Source of the DNA: Polychytrium aggregatum
Taxonomy: Eukaryota; Chytridiomycota; Chytridiomycetes; Polychytriales
DNA: 64,000 nucleotides
Direction: 5' to 3'
Assembly: GCF_025602895.1 (NCBI RefSeq)
Contig: NW_026516359.1
Span: 26,608 to 90,607, forward strand
Within the stretch, counting starts at the first letter, position 1. Each line of letters begins with the position of its first letter. A program made the position numbers and the translations under genes. A model generated the notes under the pieces. The model had not been told where the DNA came from, did not search any database, and worked only from the letters and a program-made list of their open reading frames with translations. Positions 29,785-39,901 of the stretch are shown here, piece by piece.

Positions 29785-32700
29785 AGGACCCGGCGAGTTG
29801 CCGCCATCCGACTCCGACCCCCGACGCTGAACTATTGACTCTCGCCACCGGACCTCACCTGATCAACTCTCTCATCGACGAACCCCACCGCATTGCCGCC
29901 AACCACGGCAAGGGACTGCTTGTGATCGACGCCACCCTCAACGGCTCCCCGATCACCGTCCTCATCGACCCTGGTGCGACCAACTCGCACATCTCCGAGA
30001 CCCTCGCCTCGACCCTCGACCTTCGAACCAAGACCACCGCCAACGCCGTCACGATGCCCAACGGCAAGTCCTTCCCGTCCTCCGTCACCGATCCCGTCGA
30101 CCTCACCATCCACGACTACCACGCCCGCATCAACCTCTTCACCGCGCCACTCACCTGGGACGTTATCCTCGGCAAGAACTGGCTCGACCAGACCAACCCC
30201 GAGATCGACTGGCCCTCCAACCGAATCAAGTTCTCGATCGACGGGAAGCACCACACTTGGACGGCATCGCGACCCGACACCGGAATGCCACTCACGACCC
30301 TCGAACTCCGATCCCAGTACCACATGTCGACCCAGCAGATCAACGCACTGGCTTCGACTCCCGGCGCCGTGTATGTTTGTACTCTGAGCAGTGACTTGAA
30401 TACAGTTGCTGTTGAACCCTACGACCCCGTTGCCCAACTTGCCCGTGTCCTCGAACCACTGACCCCCGAACACCGATCCATCATCGCAAAGTACCGCGAT
30501 GCCTTCAACGAACTCAAGGAACTCCCGCCTCACCGACCCGGCATCGACATGAACATCCAACTCGACGACTCTGCCAAGCCAACCTGGTCGTCGCTCTACC
30601 AAATGTCGGCCGAAGAACTCGCTCGTCTCAAAGACGAACTCGACCGATTGCTCCGGATCGGCCACATCCGCAAGTCCGTCTCGCCCTTCGGCGCACCGAT
30701 CTTCTGGGTCAAGCAGGGCGACAAGTTCCGACTCGTCTTTGACTTCCGCGCCCTCAACAAGATCACCGTCAAGGACCGCACCGCGCTGCCCAACATGCGC
30801 GAGATCATCGACCGCCTGTCCAAGTGCCGTGTCTTCTCCAAGCTCGACTTGCAACGCGGATTCCACCAGATCCGCATTGCCGACGCCGACACCCCCAAGA
30901 CGGCCTTCAGGACCAAGTACGGCCACTTTGAGTGGCTTGTGATGCCCTTCGGCCTCGCCAACAGTCCCTCCGTGTTCCAAGCCGCGATGAACGACATCTT
31001 CCGCGAGTTCATCGACGACTTTGTGTTCGTCTACATCGACGACATCCTGATCGCATCCGAGGACGAGGACCAGCACATCCGCCACATCGAACTGGTCCTC
31101 GACAAGATCCACCGACACGGCTTCAAGATCCGACCCGAGAAGTGTTCGTTCTTCAACTCGACCGTCACCTATCTCGGCTTCATCATCGGCGAAGGACGCA
31201 TCCAAGTGCATCCCTCGCGCATCGACGCCATCAAGAACTACCCGCGACCAACGACCGAACACGAACTCCGCAGCTTCCTCGGCTTGACCAACACCATCAT
31301 GAGCTTTGTCCCTGGCTACGCTGCCCTCGCCGGTCCACTCTCGACTCTGATCACCACCCGCTCCGCCAACTCGACCAAGTCCGTCGTCTGGGACGACAAC
31401 GCCATCGCCGCCTTCGAGCAGCTCAAGTTGCTCTCGCCTCAGTCGCTGCACATGGTCAACCCGGACAAGGACATTCACCTCTTCACCGACTGGTCCGAGT
31501 CAAGCGCATCGATTGGTGGATGGATCGGGCAGGACATGGACGGATCCGGCACGGTGCGCCCCATCGCTTTCAACTCGCAGAAACTGCACGGATCCGAACT
31601 CAACTACTCGCCCTACAACGGCGAGCTGCTGTCGATCACCCGCCACCTCGACAAGTTCAAGAACTACCTCGTCGGCCGCAAAGTCTTCCTCCACACCGAC
31701 CAGAAGGCGCTCAAGCACATCCTCGACTCCAAGACCCTCAACAAGCGCCAACAGCGAGCCATCGACACGATGCTGGACTTTGACCTCGAGATCCAGTGGA
31801 TCCCCGGCTCGTGGAACAAGGTCGCCGACGTGCTCTCGCGCACACCGACAGCCATCTCCAAGGCCGTCCAAGTCTCGATCATCAACGCGATTGTCAACCT
31901 CGGACCCTCGCCCGACGATCTCTTGGACACCATCCGCACTCAGTACAGCTCCGACCCGATCCTGTCAGCACTGATCTCGGTCCTCCGCGACAACTCGACC
32001 GACGGACTCAAGCCGTGGATGAAGGCACAGCTGCACCGCTTCTCACTTCGACACGGGATTCTCTACTTCGACTCGACCCGCATCTGCATCCCCGGCAAGG
32101 ACCTCCGCATCTCGATCATCAAGGACCACCACGACTCTGTCTGTGCAGCTCACCCCGGCACCAACACGCTCTACAAGGCCATCTCGACACACTACTACTG
32201 GCCCGCCATGTCCAAGGACATTGCCGAGTGGGTCTCGCACTGCGACATCTGCCAGCGAGCCAAGATCCGACGACAACAAGCATACGGTCACTTCTCCCGG
32301 ATCCCTGTGGCCACCCGCAAGATGGACACTGTCGCCCTCGACTTCATCCTCGGACTCCCGCCTGTCACGGACTCACTCTCGGGACGCACCTTCAACTCGA
32401 TCACGATCTTTGTCGACTCCCTCACCAAGTACGTCGTCCTGGTTCCTGGCAACAAGACCGACTCGGCCGAAGACGTCGCCCGCCAGTACTTCCGCGATGT
32501 CTTTGTGCACTTTGGACTCGCCGGCACTTTCATCTCGGATCACGACACACGCTTCCGGTCGGCCTTCTGGACAGGACTTAACACTCTGCTCAAGACCGAA
32601 CTCCGGATCGCCTTTGCCCACCACCACGAGGCCGCCGGACAAGTCGAACGCTTTGTGGCAACCGTCGCCGAGGCCATCCGCTGTTCGACTCTGGCCCTCG

Positions 32701-33164
32701 GCTCCCGCTGGATCGATCAAGTGCCATACATCCAGTTCGCGCTCAACTCACACAGCTCAGCTTCGACTGGACATTCGCCCTTCTTCCTGATGCACGGTCA
32801 GCATCCTCGCACTCCTGCCAACACCGACATCATCGCCGAGTCCAACCCTGCAGCACAGTCGATCGAGGAGATGCAAGCGACTCTGGACTTGGTCTCGGAC
32901 AACATCGGCAAGGCCCAGGACCGGGCCCTGTACTACGCCAACCGACATCGACGCGATATCAGCTACGACATTGGCGACCAAGTCCTGATCGACACGACCG
33001 CGTATCACTTCAGCACGGACGACGTCACACCCTCCAAGATGCGGATGCCGTACTTGGGACCCTTCAAGATCATCGAGAAGATCGGAACGACTGGATATCG
33101 ACTTCGACTCCCGAGGACCCTCCGATTTACAACCGAACTCCCCGCTTCCGCCCTCGTCCCCTAC
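29670..33164 (+). pseudogene. A3 pol, N-terminal piece (protease to integrase)
   Basis: It contains protease, YIDD reverse transcriptase, RNase H and the complete integrase core. It differs from A1 by Arg to Gln in NIRLDDS and by the Pro to Ser change shared with A2. C2 interrupts it near codon 1165, before the chromodomain. Read through, it gains about 19 foreign residues from the C2 LTR. Confidence 0.93.
29742..29748 (+). promoter_or_regulatory. A3 -1 frameshift slippery heptamer GGGAAAC
   Basis: Same phase as in A1. Confidence 0.75.
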
Positions 33165-33407
33165 TGTGATGATCATGCACGTTGGGAACACGTGTGGACT
33201 GCTGCGCGTGATGCACCGTGAGTCATGTTTGTTTGTCTTGGCGTGTATTCCCTGATTGGCTGGCGCCGATGACTCTTACTTCGCCTCCGACTGCGCTGTG
33301 CTTCGCCCCTCTCTCTAGCAGCTCCGCCTCCCTCGCACCCCCATCTCGTCCCTCGTTTGTCGCTCCACCCCTCTCGCCCACTTTCGCCCTTCGGTTTCCC
33401 TCTTGGC

Positions 33408-33413
33408 TATAAA
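33408..33413 (+). promoter_or_regulatory. C2 LTR TATA box
   Basis: TATAAA lies 39 nt upstream of the AGTTCGAACAA primer sequence, fitting a transcript start at or next to 33447. Confidence 0.7.
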
Positions 33414-33446
33414 GCCCCTCCTTTCTTGCACCCATTTTGTATCTGC

Positions 33447-33457
33447 AGTTCGAACAA
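33447..33457 (+). other. C2 self-primer (predicted RNA 5' end)
   Basis: AGTTCGAACAA is the exact complement of the binding site at 33552-33562. Its core GTTCGAAC is an 8-base palindrome, and AACAA...TTGTT just downstream can fold. Confidence 0.65.
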
Positions 33458-33551
33458 CACTTGTTGTTATCTGATAAGTCGTAATATAGCTTATCGTTGT
33501 TCGCCAAGCACCTGGTCGTCCAGTGTCGTTGCTTGTCGTGGTCCTCACATA

Positions 33552-33562
33552 TTGTTCGAACT
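33552..33562 (+). other. C2 self-primer binding site
   Basis: TTGTTCGAACT lies two bases after the LTR. No tRNA-type TGG is found there. Confidence 0.7.
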
Positions 33563-33669
33563 CCCTCTCTCTGTCTGACCACCTGCTTGGCTGAGGCTTC
33601 GTTGCTGCCCTCATCCTTCTATTCTCTGTTGTCTTCCCTGCATCCTCGCTCCCCACTTTCAAAGCCCAC

Positions 33670-34653
33670 ATGGACCAACTCCAGGCCCAAATCGTTGCCC
33701 TCCAGGAGGAACTGGTTCTCCTCCGGACCACACATTCTTCCGCCGCCCCACAGCTCCCGCACATGCCGACCCCGGACAAGTTCGACGGCACCAGGTCAAA
33801 GTTCCGCCCCTTCGTCAACCAGTGCCGCCTGCTCATGATGCTCCAGGCATCCAGGTTCCCGTCCGAGCAAGTCAAGGTGGGTTACGTCTTGAGTTTGCTC
33901 ACTGGTCCGGCCCTCCAGTGGGCGACTCCCTTGATCGAGTCGAACGATCAAATCCTGCACTCGTTCGACTCGTTCATGGAACGCTTTCGCCAAGCGTTTG
34001 ACGATCCCGACCGCACCCACACTGCCGAGCTGCTCCTTTCCTCCATGGCACAGGGCAACCGCTCGTGCATGGATTATGCCTCAGAGTTCCTCCGCGTTGC
34101 CGCCGACCTTCCCTGGAACGACGAAGCCAAGATCTCCGCCTTCCGCCGTGGCCTGTCGAGGGAGATCAAGCAGCGCCTCTCCTTCATCGACCCTCTCCCT
34201 CTCCGCTTGGTCCCGTTCGTCGAGCGTTGCCTCAAGATCGATGCACGCATCATCGAGCTCAACAACGAGCTCCGAAACACTGGCCCTGTTTCCTTCGGCA
34301 CCCAGGCCTTCAACTCCCGCACCCCGTCCTTCCAGCCGCCCGCCCAGGAGCCTCCGGTTCTCTACTCCGAGCCGATGCAGATCGACGCCGCCGTCGTCAG
34401 CCGCCTGACCCCCGAGGAGAAGAACCGCCGCTTCCAGGAGCGCCTCTGCTTCCGCTGTGGCAAGCCCGGCCACGTCGCCAAGTCCTGCCCCCTCAAGTCC
34501 GGCTCCCGTGCTCCCGCCTCTGGTTCCCGCTTCCCCGGCTCCCGTCCTCAGGCTCCCGGCTCCCGTCCCCGTTCGAAGGTTGTCCGAACCATCGTCTACG
34601 ATGATGGTGAGGAGGAACACTTCGAGTCGGGAAACGACCAGGCCCAGATCTAA
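33670..34653 (+). CDS. C2 gag (327 aa)
   Basis: This is an intact Gag starting at ATG (MDQLQAQIVALQEEL, a predicted coiled coil). The capsid domain spans about residues 40-190 (FRPFVNQCRLLMML, LLTGPALQWATPLIE). A CCHC knuckle CFRCGKPGHVAKSC lies near residue 262, then a Ser/Arg/Pro-rich tail. The end overlaps the -1 pol frame at GGGAAAC 34629-34635. Confidence 0.94.
   Translation: MDQLQAQIVALQEELVLLRTTHSSAAPQLPHMPTPDKFDGTRSKFRPFVNQCRLLMMLQASRFPSEQVKVGYVLSLLTGPALQWATPLIESNDQILHSFDSFMERFRQAFDDPDRTHTAELLLSSMAQGNRSCMDYASEFLRVAADLPWNDEAKISAFRRGLSREIKQRLSFIDPLPLRLVPFVERCLKIDARIIELNNELRNTGPVSFGTQAFNSRTPSFQPPAQEPPVLYSEPMQIDAAVVSRLTPEEKNRRFQERLCFRCGKPGHVAKSCPLKSGSRAPASGSRFPGSRPQAPGSRPRSKVVRTIVYDDGEEEHFESGNDQAQI
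34629..34635 (+). promoter_or_regulatory. C2 -1 frameshift slippery heptamer GGGAAAC
   Basis: Gag codons GGA AAC preceded by G; pol is in the -1 frame; gag stops 18 nt later. Confidence 0.75.
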
Positions 34654-34736
34654 GTGGAGGCTTAGATCTGGAGCCGTCTCCCCTTCCTCCAGAAGCAAGC
34701 GTCGATGGTAAGGAGCATGAGGTAAGTGTCGAACGC

Positions 34737-37700
34737 ATGGCTATGTGTGGAATGATCAATGTAGTCGGTGGTGGATCGCACTCTGTCAAACCCGCCTCTT
34801 CTAAGGGCACATCTGGCTCCCAGATGTCTTTGACAGAGCTCCCGATCTCCACACCACCTGCGAACTTGGTCATCTGCTCGAACCATGCTGCCGACACTGA
34901 TCTCTGCTCCGAGCCTTCTTCGTGCGTCTCGTCGATTTCTTCGTCTTCTCCCGTTTTCTCCGCTTCTCTTGTTCTCCCTTCTGGTCGCTCCCTCTCTTGC
35001 CAACTTCTCGTCGATTCTGGTGCCTCCGGCAACTTCATCGACGAGAGCTTTGTTGACCGCTTCTCGGTCCCCCTCGTTTCCAAATCCACTCCCCTCCCTG
35101 TCCAAGGTGTCGATGGCCAGCCACTTTCTTCCGGCCCCATCACTTTTGAGACGGAACCCCTCAAGATTGTTCTTGGGGACTACACTCAACACCTTTCCTT
35201 TGATGTCATTAAGTCTCCCCACCAACCTGTTATCCTTGGCTATCCCTGGCTGCAGTCCATCGAACCCAGGTTCCACTGGGCTCGTGGACTCCTTTGCCTT
35301 CCCCGTCCTGCAAACCACATCCTCAAGGTTGTGGATGCCTCTTCCCTCCCTTCCGTTTCTTCCGTTTCTCCTTCTCCCCTTCCTCTTGTTGGCGACACAC
35401 CCAATGTTTTCCCTCGTGCCTCTACCGACACCACTGTGGTGCTCGCTTCTTCGCCTCGCACCGTTTGTACTCGCGAAGATGATCAGAATAAAGTGATCGC
35501 TCAACGTTATTCTGATTGTGTTCCGAGTGAGGTGCCCTGTTCCTGTGCTGCTCGTCCTGGTCCCTCCGGTCTCGTCTCCGTCCGTCCTGGTCTCCCCGGT
35601 CCCGTTGCTCCCAGCCCCGCTCCTGTCCGTGTCCAAGCGATCAGGTACAAGTCGTTGGAGCAGTCCGTCCTCGACACACAGTCTAGCCCCGACCCCCTGA
35701 CTGTGTTCCAAGTCCTCGTCCTTCCTGCCACCGATCCGGATCCGACGCCCCTCTCGACGTCGATCCCCGAGGAGTACAAGTCGTTTGGCTCAGTCTTCTC
35801 GAAGCAGGAAGCCGATTCGTTGCCCCCGCACCGGACGTACGACTGCCCGATCGACCTGGAGCCCGGCAAGACCCCCAAGTTCGGACCGCTCTACTCCCTG
35901 TCAGAGCCCGAACTCAAGGCCCTTCGTGAATACCTCGACGACAACCTCGTCAAAGGGTTCATCCGTCCTTCGTCCTCTCCCGCCGGTTCTCCGATCCTTT
36001 TCGTCAAGAAGAAGGACGGCTCTCTGCGTCTCTGCGTGGACTATCGCGCATTGAACACGATCACGGTCAAGAATCGTTACCCCTTACCGTTGATCAATGA
36101 GATGCTGGACCGAGTCCGGGACGCGAAGGTGTTCACGAAGCTGGACCTCCGCGGGGCCTACAACCTGCTGCGTATCCGCGCAGGCGACGAGTGGAAGACG
36201 GCCTTTCGCACTCGTTACGGCCAGTTCGAGTACTTGGTGATGCCCTTTGGACTCACCAATGCTCCGGCCACCTTCCAGCACTTCATCAACGATGTCCTTC
36301 GTGATGAACTGGACAACTTTGCGATTGCCTACCTTGACGACATTTTGATTTACAGCGCTGACCCCACTCAGCATGCAAATCACGTCAAGCAGGTCCTGGC
36401 CAAGCTCCAGGCTGCAAAGTTGTACTGCAAGCTGGAGAAGTGCGAGTTCTCCAAGGACAAGGTCTCATTCCTCGGCTACGTCATCTCGCCCAAGGGTATC
36501 GAGATGGAACGAGCAAAGCTCTCCGCCATTGTCGACTGGCCCGTCCCCCGCAATGTCTCCGACCTTCGCTCCTTCATTGGGTTCTCGAACTTTTACCGTC
36601 GCTTCATTGACGGATATGCCAAGATCGCCGGTCCGCTCACGCTCCTGTTCAAGAAGTCCCAGGTCTTCCGCTGGTCCCCCGACGCCCACAAGGCTTTCCA
36701 GTCCCTCAAGGAAGCCTTCGTCTCCGAGCCCGTCCTTGCGCACCCCGACCCATCCAAGCCCTTTGTCGTGGAGTCTGATGCCTCAGACTTTGCGATCGGA
36801 TGCGTCCTGTCCCAGCGCGGCTCCGATGGCCACCTGCACCCGTGCTCCTTCCACTCCCGCACGCTCATGGATGCTGAACGCAACTACAGCATCTATGAGA
36901 AGGAGCTCTTGGCCATCAAGGAGGCTTTCGAGGTCTGGCGACACTACCTCGAAGGTGCCCAACACCCAGTCCAAGTCCTTACCGACCACAAGAACTTGGA
37001 ATACCTGGCGTCGGCCCGCATCCTCAACCAGCGACACGCCCGGTGGTCGCAGTTCCTGTCTCGGTTCGACCTCCGGATCCAGTACCTCCCCGGTCCAAAG
37101 AACGGCAAGGCCGACGCTCTCTCCCGCCGCCCGGACTACGTCCCTCCGTCCGCACCTGTGTCCAAGGAGCCTCCCCCGTTGCTGCCACCTTCGTCGTTCG
37201 CCTGTGCCGTCCGTCGCTCCTCGGATGCAAGTTCCACTCGCCCTGTGGACTTGCTCAAGCTCATTGCCGAGGAGCAACCCAAGGACCCGTCCCTGGACCA
37301 GCTCCGCAACGATCCCAAGTATGTCCTGAAGGATGGTCTCCTCACCTTCATGGACAAGATCGTTGTGCCCGAGTCGTGTCGAGTCCCCGTCCTCAAGTCA
37401 TGCCACGATCCTGTCGCTGTTGGACATCCTGGCATTCGGCGGACTCGGGCACTGATCTCGAGGCAGTTCTGGTGGCCCTCAATCCGCAAGGATGTCCAGG
37501 CTTATGTCTCGACGTGCGACACTTGTGCACGCTCGAAAGTCCCTCGACATAAGCCGTTTGGATACTTGCAGCCCCTCCCGACGGCATCGCGACCCTGGTC
37601 TCTGGTGACGATGGACTTTATCACCGACCTCCCCGAGTCCAACGGCAAGACTTGCATCTTTGTCGTCGTCGATAGCCTGACCAAGATGGCCCACTTCCTT

Positions 37701-38696
37701 CCCTGTCGGTCCCTCCCAAGTGCCGAGGAAACAGCGTCGCTGTTCCTCGACAACATCTTCCGTCTCCACGGTCTCCCGGACAACATCGTCTCGGACCGAG
37801 GAAGCCAGTTCACCTCGCGGTTCTGGCAGGCCCTGTGCTCAGAACTCGGCATCAAGACCAGTCTGTCCACGGCGTTCCACCCCCAAACCGATGGACAGAC
37901 TGAGCGGGTCAACCAAGTCATCAACCAGCATCTCCGCTGCTACACCTCGTACCAGCAGGATGACTGGGCGATGCTGCTCCCGCTCGCCGAGTTCTCATAC
38001 AACAACCTCGAGCACACCTCGACCAAGGCCTCCCCGTTCCTGGCGACTTACGGCTTCAACCCTCGATTCGAGTCTCCGGTCCTTCCTTCCAGCCTCGATG
38101 TCCCCTCCGCGACCGACCGAGTCGAACACCTTCAGCACAACTTGGCGTTGCTGAAGGAGAACCTCGAGAAGGCCAAGGCGGACTACAAGCGCTTTGCGGA
38201 TGCCCACAAGTCCGACGCTCCCAAGTTCGCTCCTGGCGATCAAGTCTGGGTCCTAACACGCAACATCAAGACCACCCGTCCAAGCAAGAAGTTGGACTAC
38301 CAGCGCATCGGACCCTACAAGATCGTCGAAGCCATCGGTTCCCTCGCCTTCCGCCTCGACCTTCCCAAGGATCTCAAGATCCATCCGGTGTTCCATGTCT
38401 CCCTCCTTGAGCCCCACAAGTCGAACACCCTCCCCGGCCGCATCCAAGACCCTCCTCCGCCAGTCCGCGTCGACGACCACTTGGAGTATGAAGTCCAGGA
38501 GATCCTCGACTCCAAGCTGGTCCGCGGTAAGTTGAGCTATTTCGTTGATTGGAAGGGCTACTCGACTGATCATCGCAGCTGGGAGCCCGCCAACTACGTT
38601 AACGCTCCCGACAAGATAGCCGACTTCCACCGCCGGTACCCCGACAAGCCTGGACTTATTGTTCGCAGGAGTGGCCGTAGTTTGGGGAGGGGATGA
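34737..38696 (+). CDS. C2 pol: protease, RT, RNase H, integrase, chromodomain
   Basis: The open frame has 1,319 codons from ATG 34737. Frameshift entry from gag would add upstream residues. Domains: retropepsin [12 protein letters not shown] near residue 92; RT with [11 protein letters not shown] and YLDDILIYS near 530; RNase H with [11 protein letters not shown]; integrase finger ending CDTCARSK near 925; DDE in MDFITDLP (958), VSDRGSQF (1019) and GQTERVNQ (1053); chromodomain at about 1250-1300 (YFVDWKGYSTDHRSWEP). All catalytic residues are present, so the copy looks competent. Confidence 0.95.
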   Translation: MAMCGMINVVGGGSHSVKPASSKGTSGSQMSLTELPISTPPANLVICSNHAADTDLCSEPSSCVSSISSSSPVFSASLVLPSGRSLSCQLLVDSGASGNFIDESFVDRFSVPLVSKSTPLPVQGVDGQPLSSGPITFETEPLKIVLGDYTQHLSFDVIKSPHQPVILGYPWLQSIEPRFHWARGLLCLPRPANHILKVVDASSLPSVSSVSPSPLPLVGDTPNVFPRASTDTTVVLASSPRTVCTREDDQNKVIAQRYSDCVPSEVPCSCAARPGPSGLVSVRPGLPGPVAPSPAPVRVQAIRYKSLEQSVLDTQSSPDPLTVFQVLVLPATDPDPTPLSTSIPEEYKSFGSVFSKQEADSLPPHRTYDCPIDLEPGKTPKFGPLYSLSEPELKALREYLDDNLVKGFIRPSSSPAGSPILFVKKKDGSLRLCVDYRALNTITVKNRYPLPLINEMLDRVRDAKVFTKLDLRGAYNLLRIRAGDEWKTAFRTRYGQFEYLVMPFGLTNAPATFQHFINDVLRDELDNFAIAYLDDILIYSADPTQHANHVKQVLAKLQAAKLYCKLEKCEFSKDKVSFLGYVISPKGIEMERAKLSAIVDWPVPRNVSDLRSFIGFSNFYRRFIDGYAKIAGPLTLLFKKSQVFRWSPDAHKAFQSLKEAFVSEPVLAHPDPSKPFVVESDASDFAIGCVLSQRGSDGHLHPCSFHSRTLMDAERNYSIYEKELLAIKEAFEVWRHYLEGAQHPVQVLTDHKNLEYLASARILNQRHARWSQFLSRFDLRIQYLPGPKNGKADALSRRPDYVPPSAPVSKEPPPLLPPSSFACAVRRSSDASSTRPVDLLKLIAEEQPKDPSLDQLRNDPKYVLKDGLLTFMDKIVVPESCRVPVLKSCHDPVAVGHPGIRRTRALISRQFWWPSIRKDVQAYVSTCDTCARSKVPRHKPFGYLQPLPTASRPWSLVTMDFITDLPESNGKTCIFVVVDSLTKMAHFLPCRSLPSAEETASLFLDNIFRLHGLPDNIVSDRGSQFTSRFWQALCSELGIKTSLSTAFHPQTDGQTERVNQVINQHLRCYTSYQQDDWAMLLPLAEFSYNNLEHTSTKASPFLATYGFNPRFESPVLPSSLDVPSATDRVEHLQHNLALLKENLEKAKADYKRFADAHKSDAPKFAPGDQVWVLTRNIKTTRPSKKLDYQRIGPYKIVEAIGSLAFRLDLPKDLKIHPVFHVSLLEPHKSNTLPGRIQDPPPPVRVDDHLEYEVQEILDSKLVRGKLSYFVDWKGYSTDHRSWEPANYVNAPDKIADFHRRYPDKPGLIVRRSGRSLGRG
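38684..38696 (+). other. C2 polypurine tract overlapping the pol stop
   Basis: GGGGAGGGGATGA lies directly before the 3' LTR. Confidence 0.75.
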
Positions 38697-39081
38697 TGTG
38701 ATGATCATGCACGTTGGGAACACGTGTGGACTGCTGCGCGTGATGCACCGTGAGTCATGTTTGTTTGTCTTGGCGTGTATTCCCTGATTGGCTGGCGCCG
38801 ATGACTCTTACTTCGCCTCCGACTGCGCTGTGCTTCGCCCCTCTCTCTAGCAGCTCCGCCTCCCTCGCACCCCCATCTCGTCCCTCGTTTGTCGCTCCAC
38901 CCCTCTCGCCCACTTTCGCCCTTCGGTTTCCCTCTTGGCTATAAAGCCCCTCCTTTCTTGCACCCATTTTGTATCTGCAGTTCGAACAACACTTGTTGTT
39001 ATCTGATAAGTCGTAATATAGCTTATCGTTGTTCGCCAAGCACCTGGTCGTCCAGTGTCGTTGCTTGTCGTGGTCCTCACA
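38697..39081 (+). repeat. C2 3' LTR (385 bp)
   Basis: Same as the 5' LTR. Confidence 0.96.
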
Positions 39082-39086
39082 CCTAC

Positions 39087-39401
39087 AACACACCATCGAC
39101 CGACCAACTTGTGTTTGATGAACCCGGACCCAACCACAACGACGAATCAGTGTTCGAAGCGATCATTGGACACAGGATCAACCGACGACGTCGACTTCCT
39201 GGATATCGACACGAGTTCTTGCTCCGCTGGCAGGGATACGACCCATCTTACGACTCGTGGGCACCACTGGCCGAACTCTTGGATGGAGGACTCGCAGATA
39301 TCCACGACTTCCTCAGCCGCAACCGCAACCTTCCGGAAATGGACACACTGATCGACCTTTGCCAAGCACAAGTGCAACGCAACTCGGGATCGAAAAATTG
39401 A
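39087..39401 (+). pseudogene. A3 pol, C-terminal piece (chromodomain)
   Basis: This is the last 105 codons of A3 pol, with the chromodomain (FLLRWQGYDPSYDSW) and normal stop, cut off by C2. The polypurine tract follows at 39428-39435. Confidence 0.92.
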
Positions 39402-39435
39402 TGGTTTGACTTGAGCACAATTTTTCTGGGGGGGA

Positions 39436-39901
39436 TGTCACAGATCGCTCTGCCCGCCTAGCTGCACCGTCGCACTTGTGTCACTGTTTGCGTCGCACAC
39501 TTTCCTTTTCCTTTGTCCTGTGACGCCTTTCCTTTTTCCTTGCTCTCATGTTGCACACGCCGCTCTGTTTTCCCTGCATTTGTCATCGACCATGCATTAG
39601 TCAGACGCTGTGTCACCCGCATTTGTCAGCCACCGAGCATTTGTCAGACTTTCACATGTTTCTCCGGTTAGCCGTTGCTGCCTGGCTGCTGTCCCGCCGC
39701 CTCCGCTGCTTCGCCCCCGCTGCGGCAGGCTTCGCCTCCGGGACCGCCAGACAGATAAATAGCCCGCCTTCACCCGCTCATGTTTCTGGTCATCACCTTC
39801 GACCCCAGACACACTTGACTCTAGATCCTAGCCTCGCTAAGATCAATAAAACCCTTCTCTATCTTTTTCTTTTGATCTCCTCTTGATCCCGTGATCTGAC
39901 A
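39436..39901 (+). repeat. A3 3' LTR (466 bp)
   Basis: TGTCACAG...CTGACA, followed by target copy GTCGA. Confidence 0.96.

Larger units (their letters stand above)
33165..33549 (+). repeat. C2 5' LTR (385 bp)
   Basis: TGTGATGATC...CCTCACA. Confidence 0.96.
33165..39081 (+). mobile_element. C2: complete family C chromovirus inside A3 pol
   Basis: This is the innermost element of the nest: 5,917 bp on the plus strand, two 385-bp LTRs that look identical, intact gag and pol, target copies CCTAC at 33160-33164 and 39082-39086. It is the youngest insertion of the nest by logic, because it lies within A3 within A4 within C1. Confidence 0.96.
28261..39901 (+). mobile_element. A3: family A element inside A4 pol, split by C2
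   Basis: The element is on the plus strand, opposite to its host A4. It has both LTRs, intact gag, and pol interrupted by C2 near its 3' end. The two pol pieces plus one CCTAC add up to exactly 3,810 nt, as in A1. An A element therefore inserted into another A element in opposite orientation. Confidence 0.96.
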
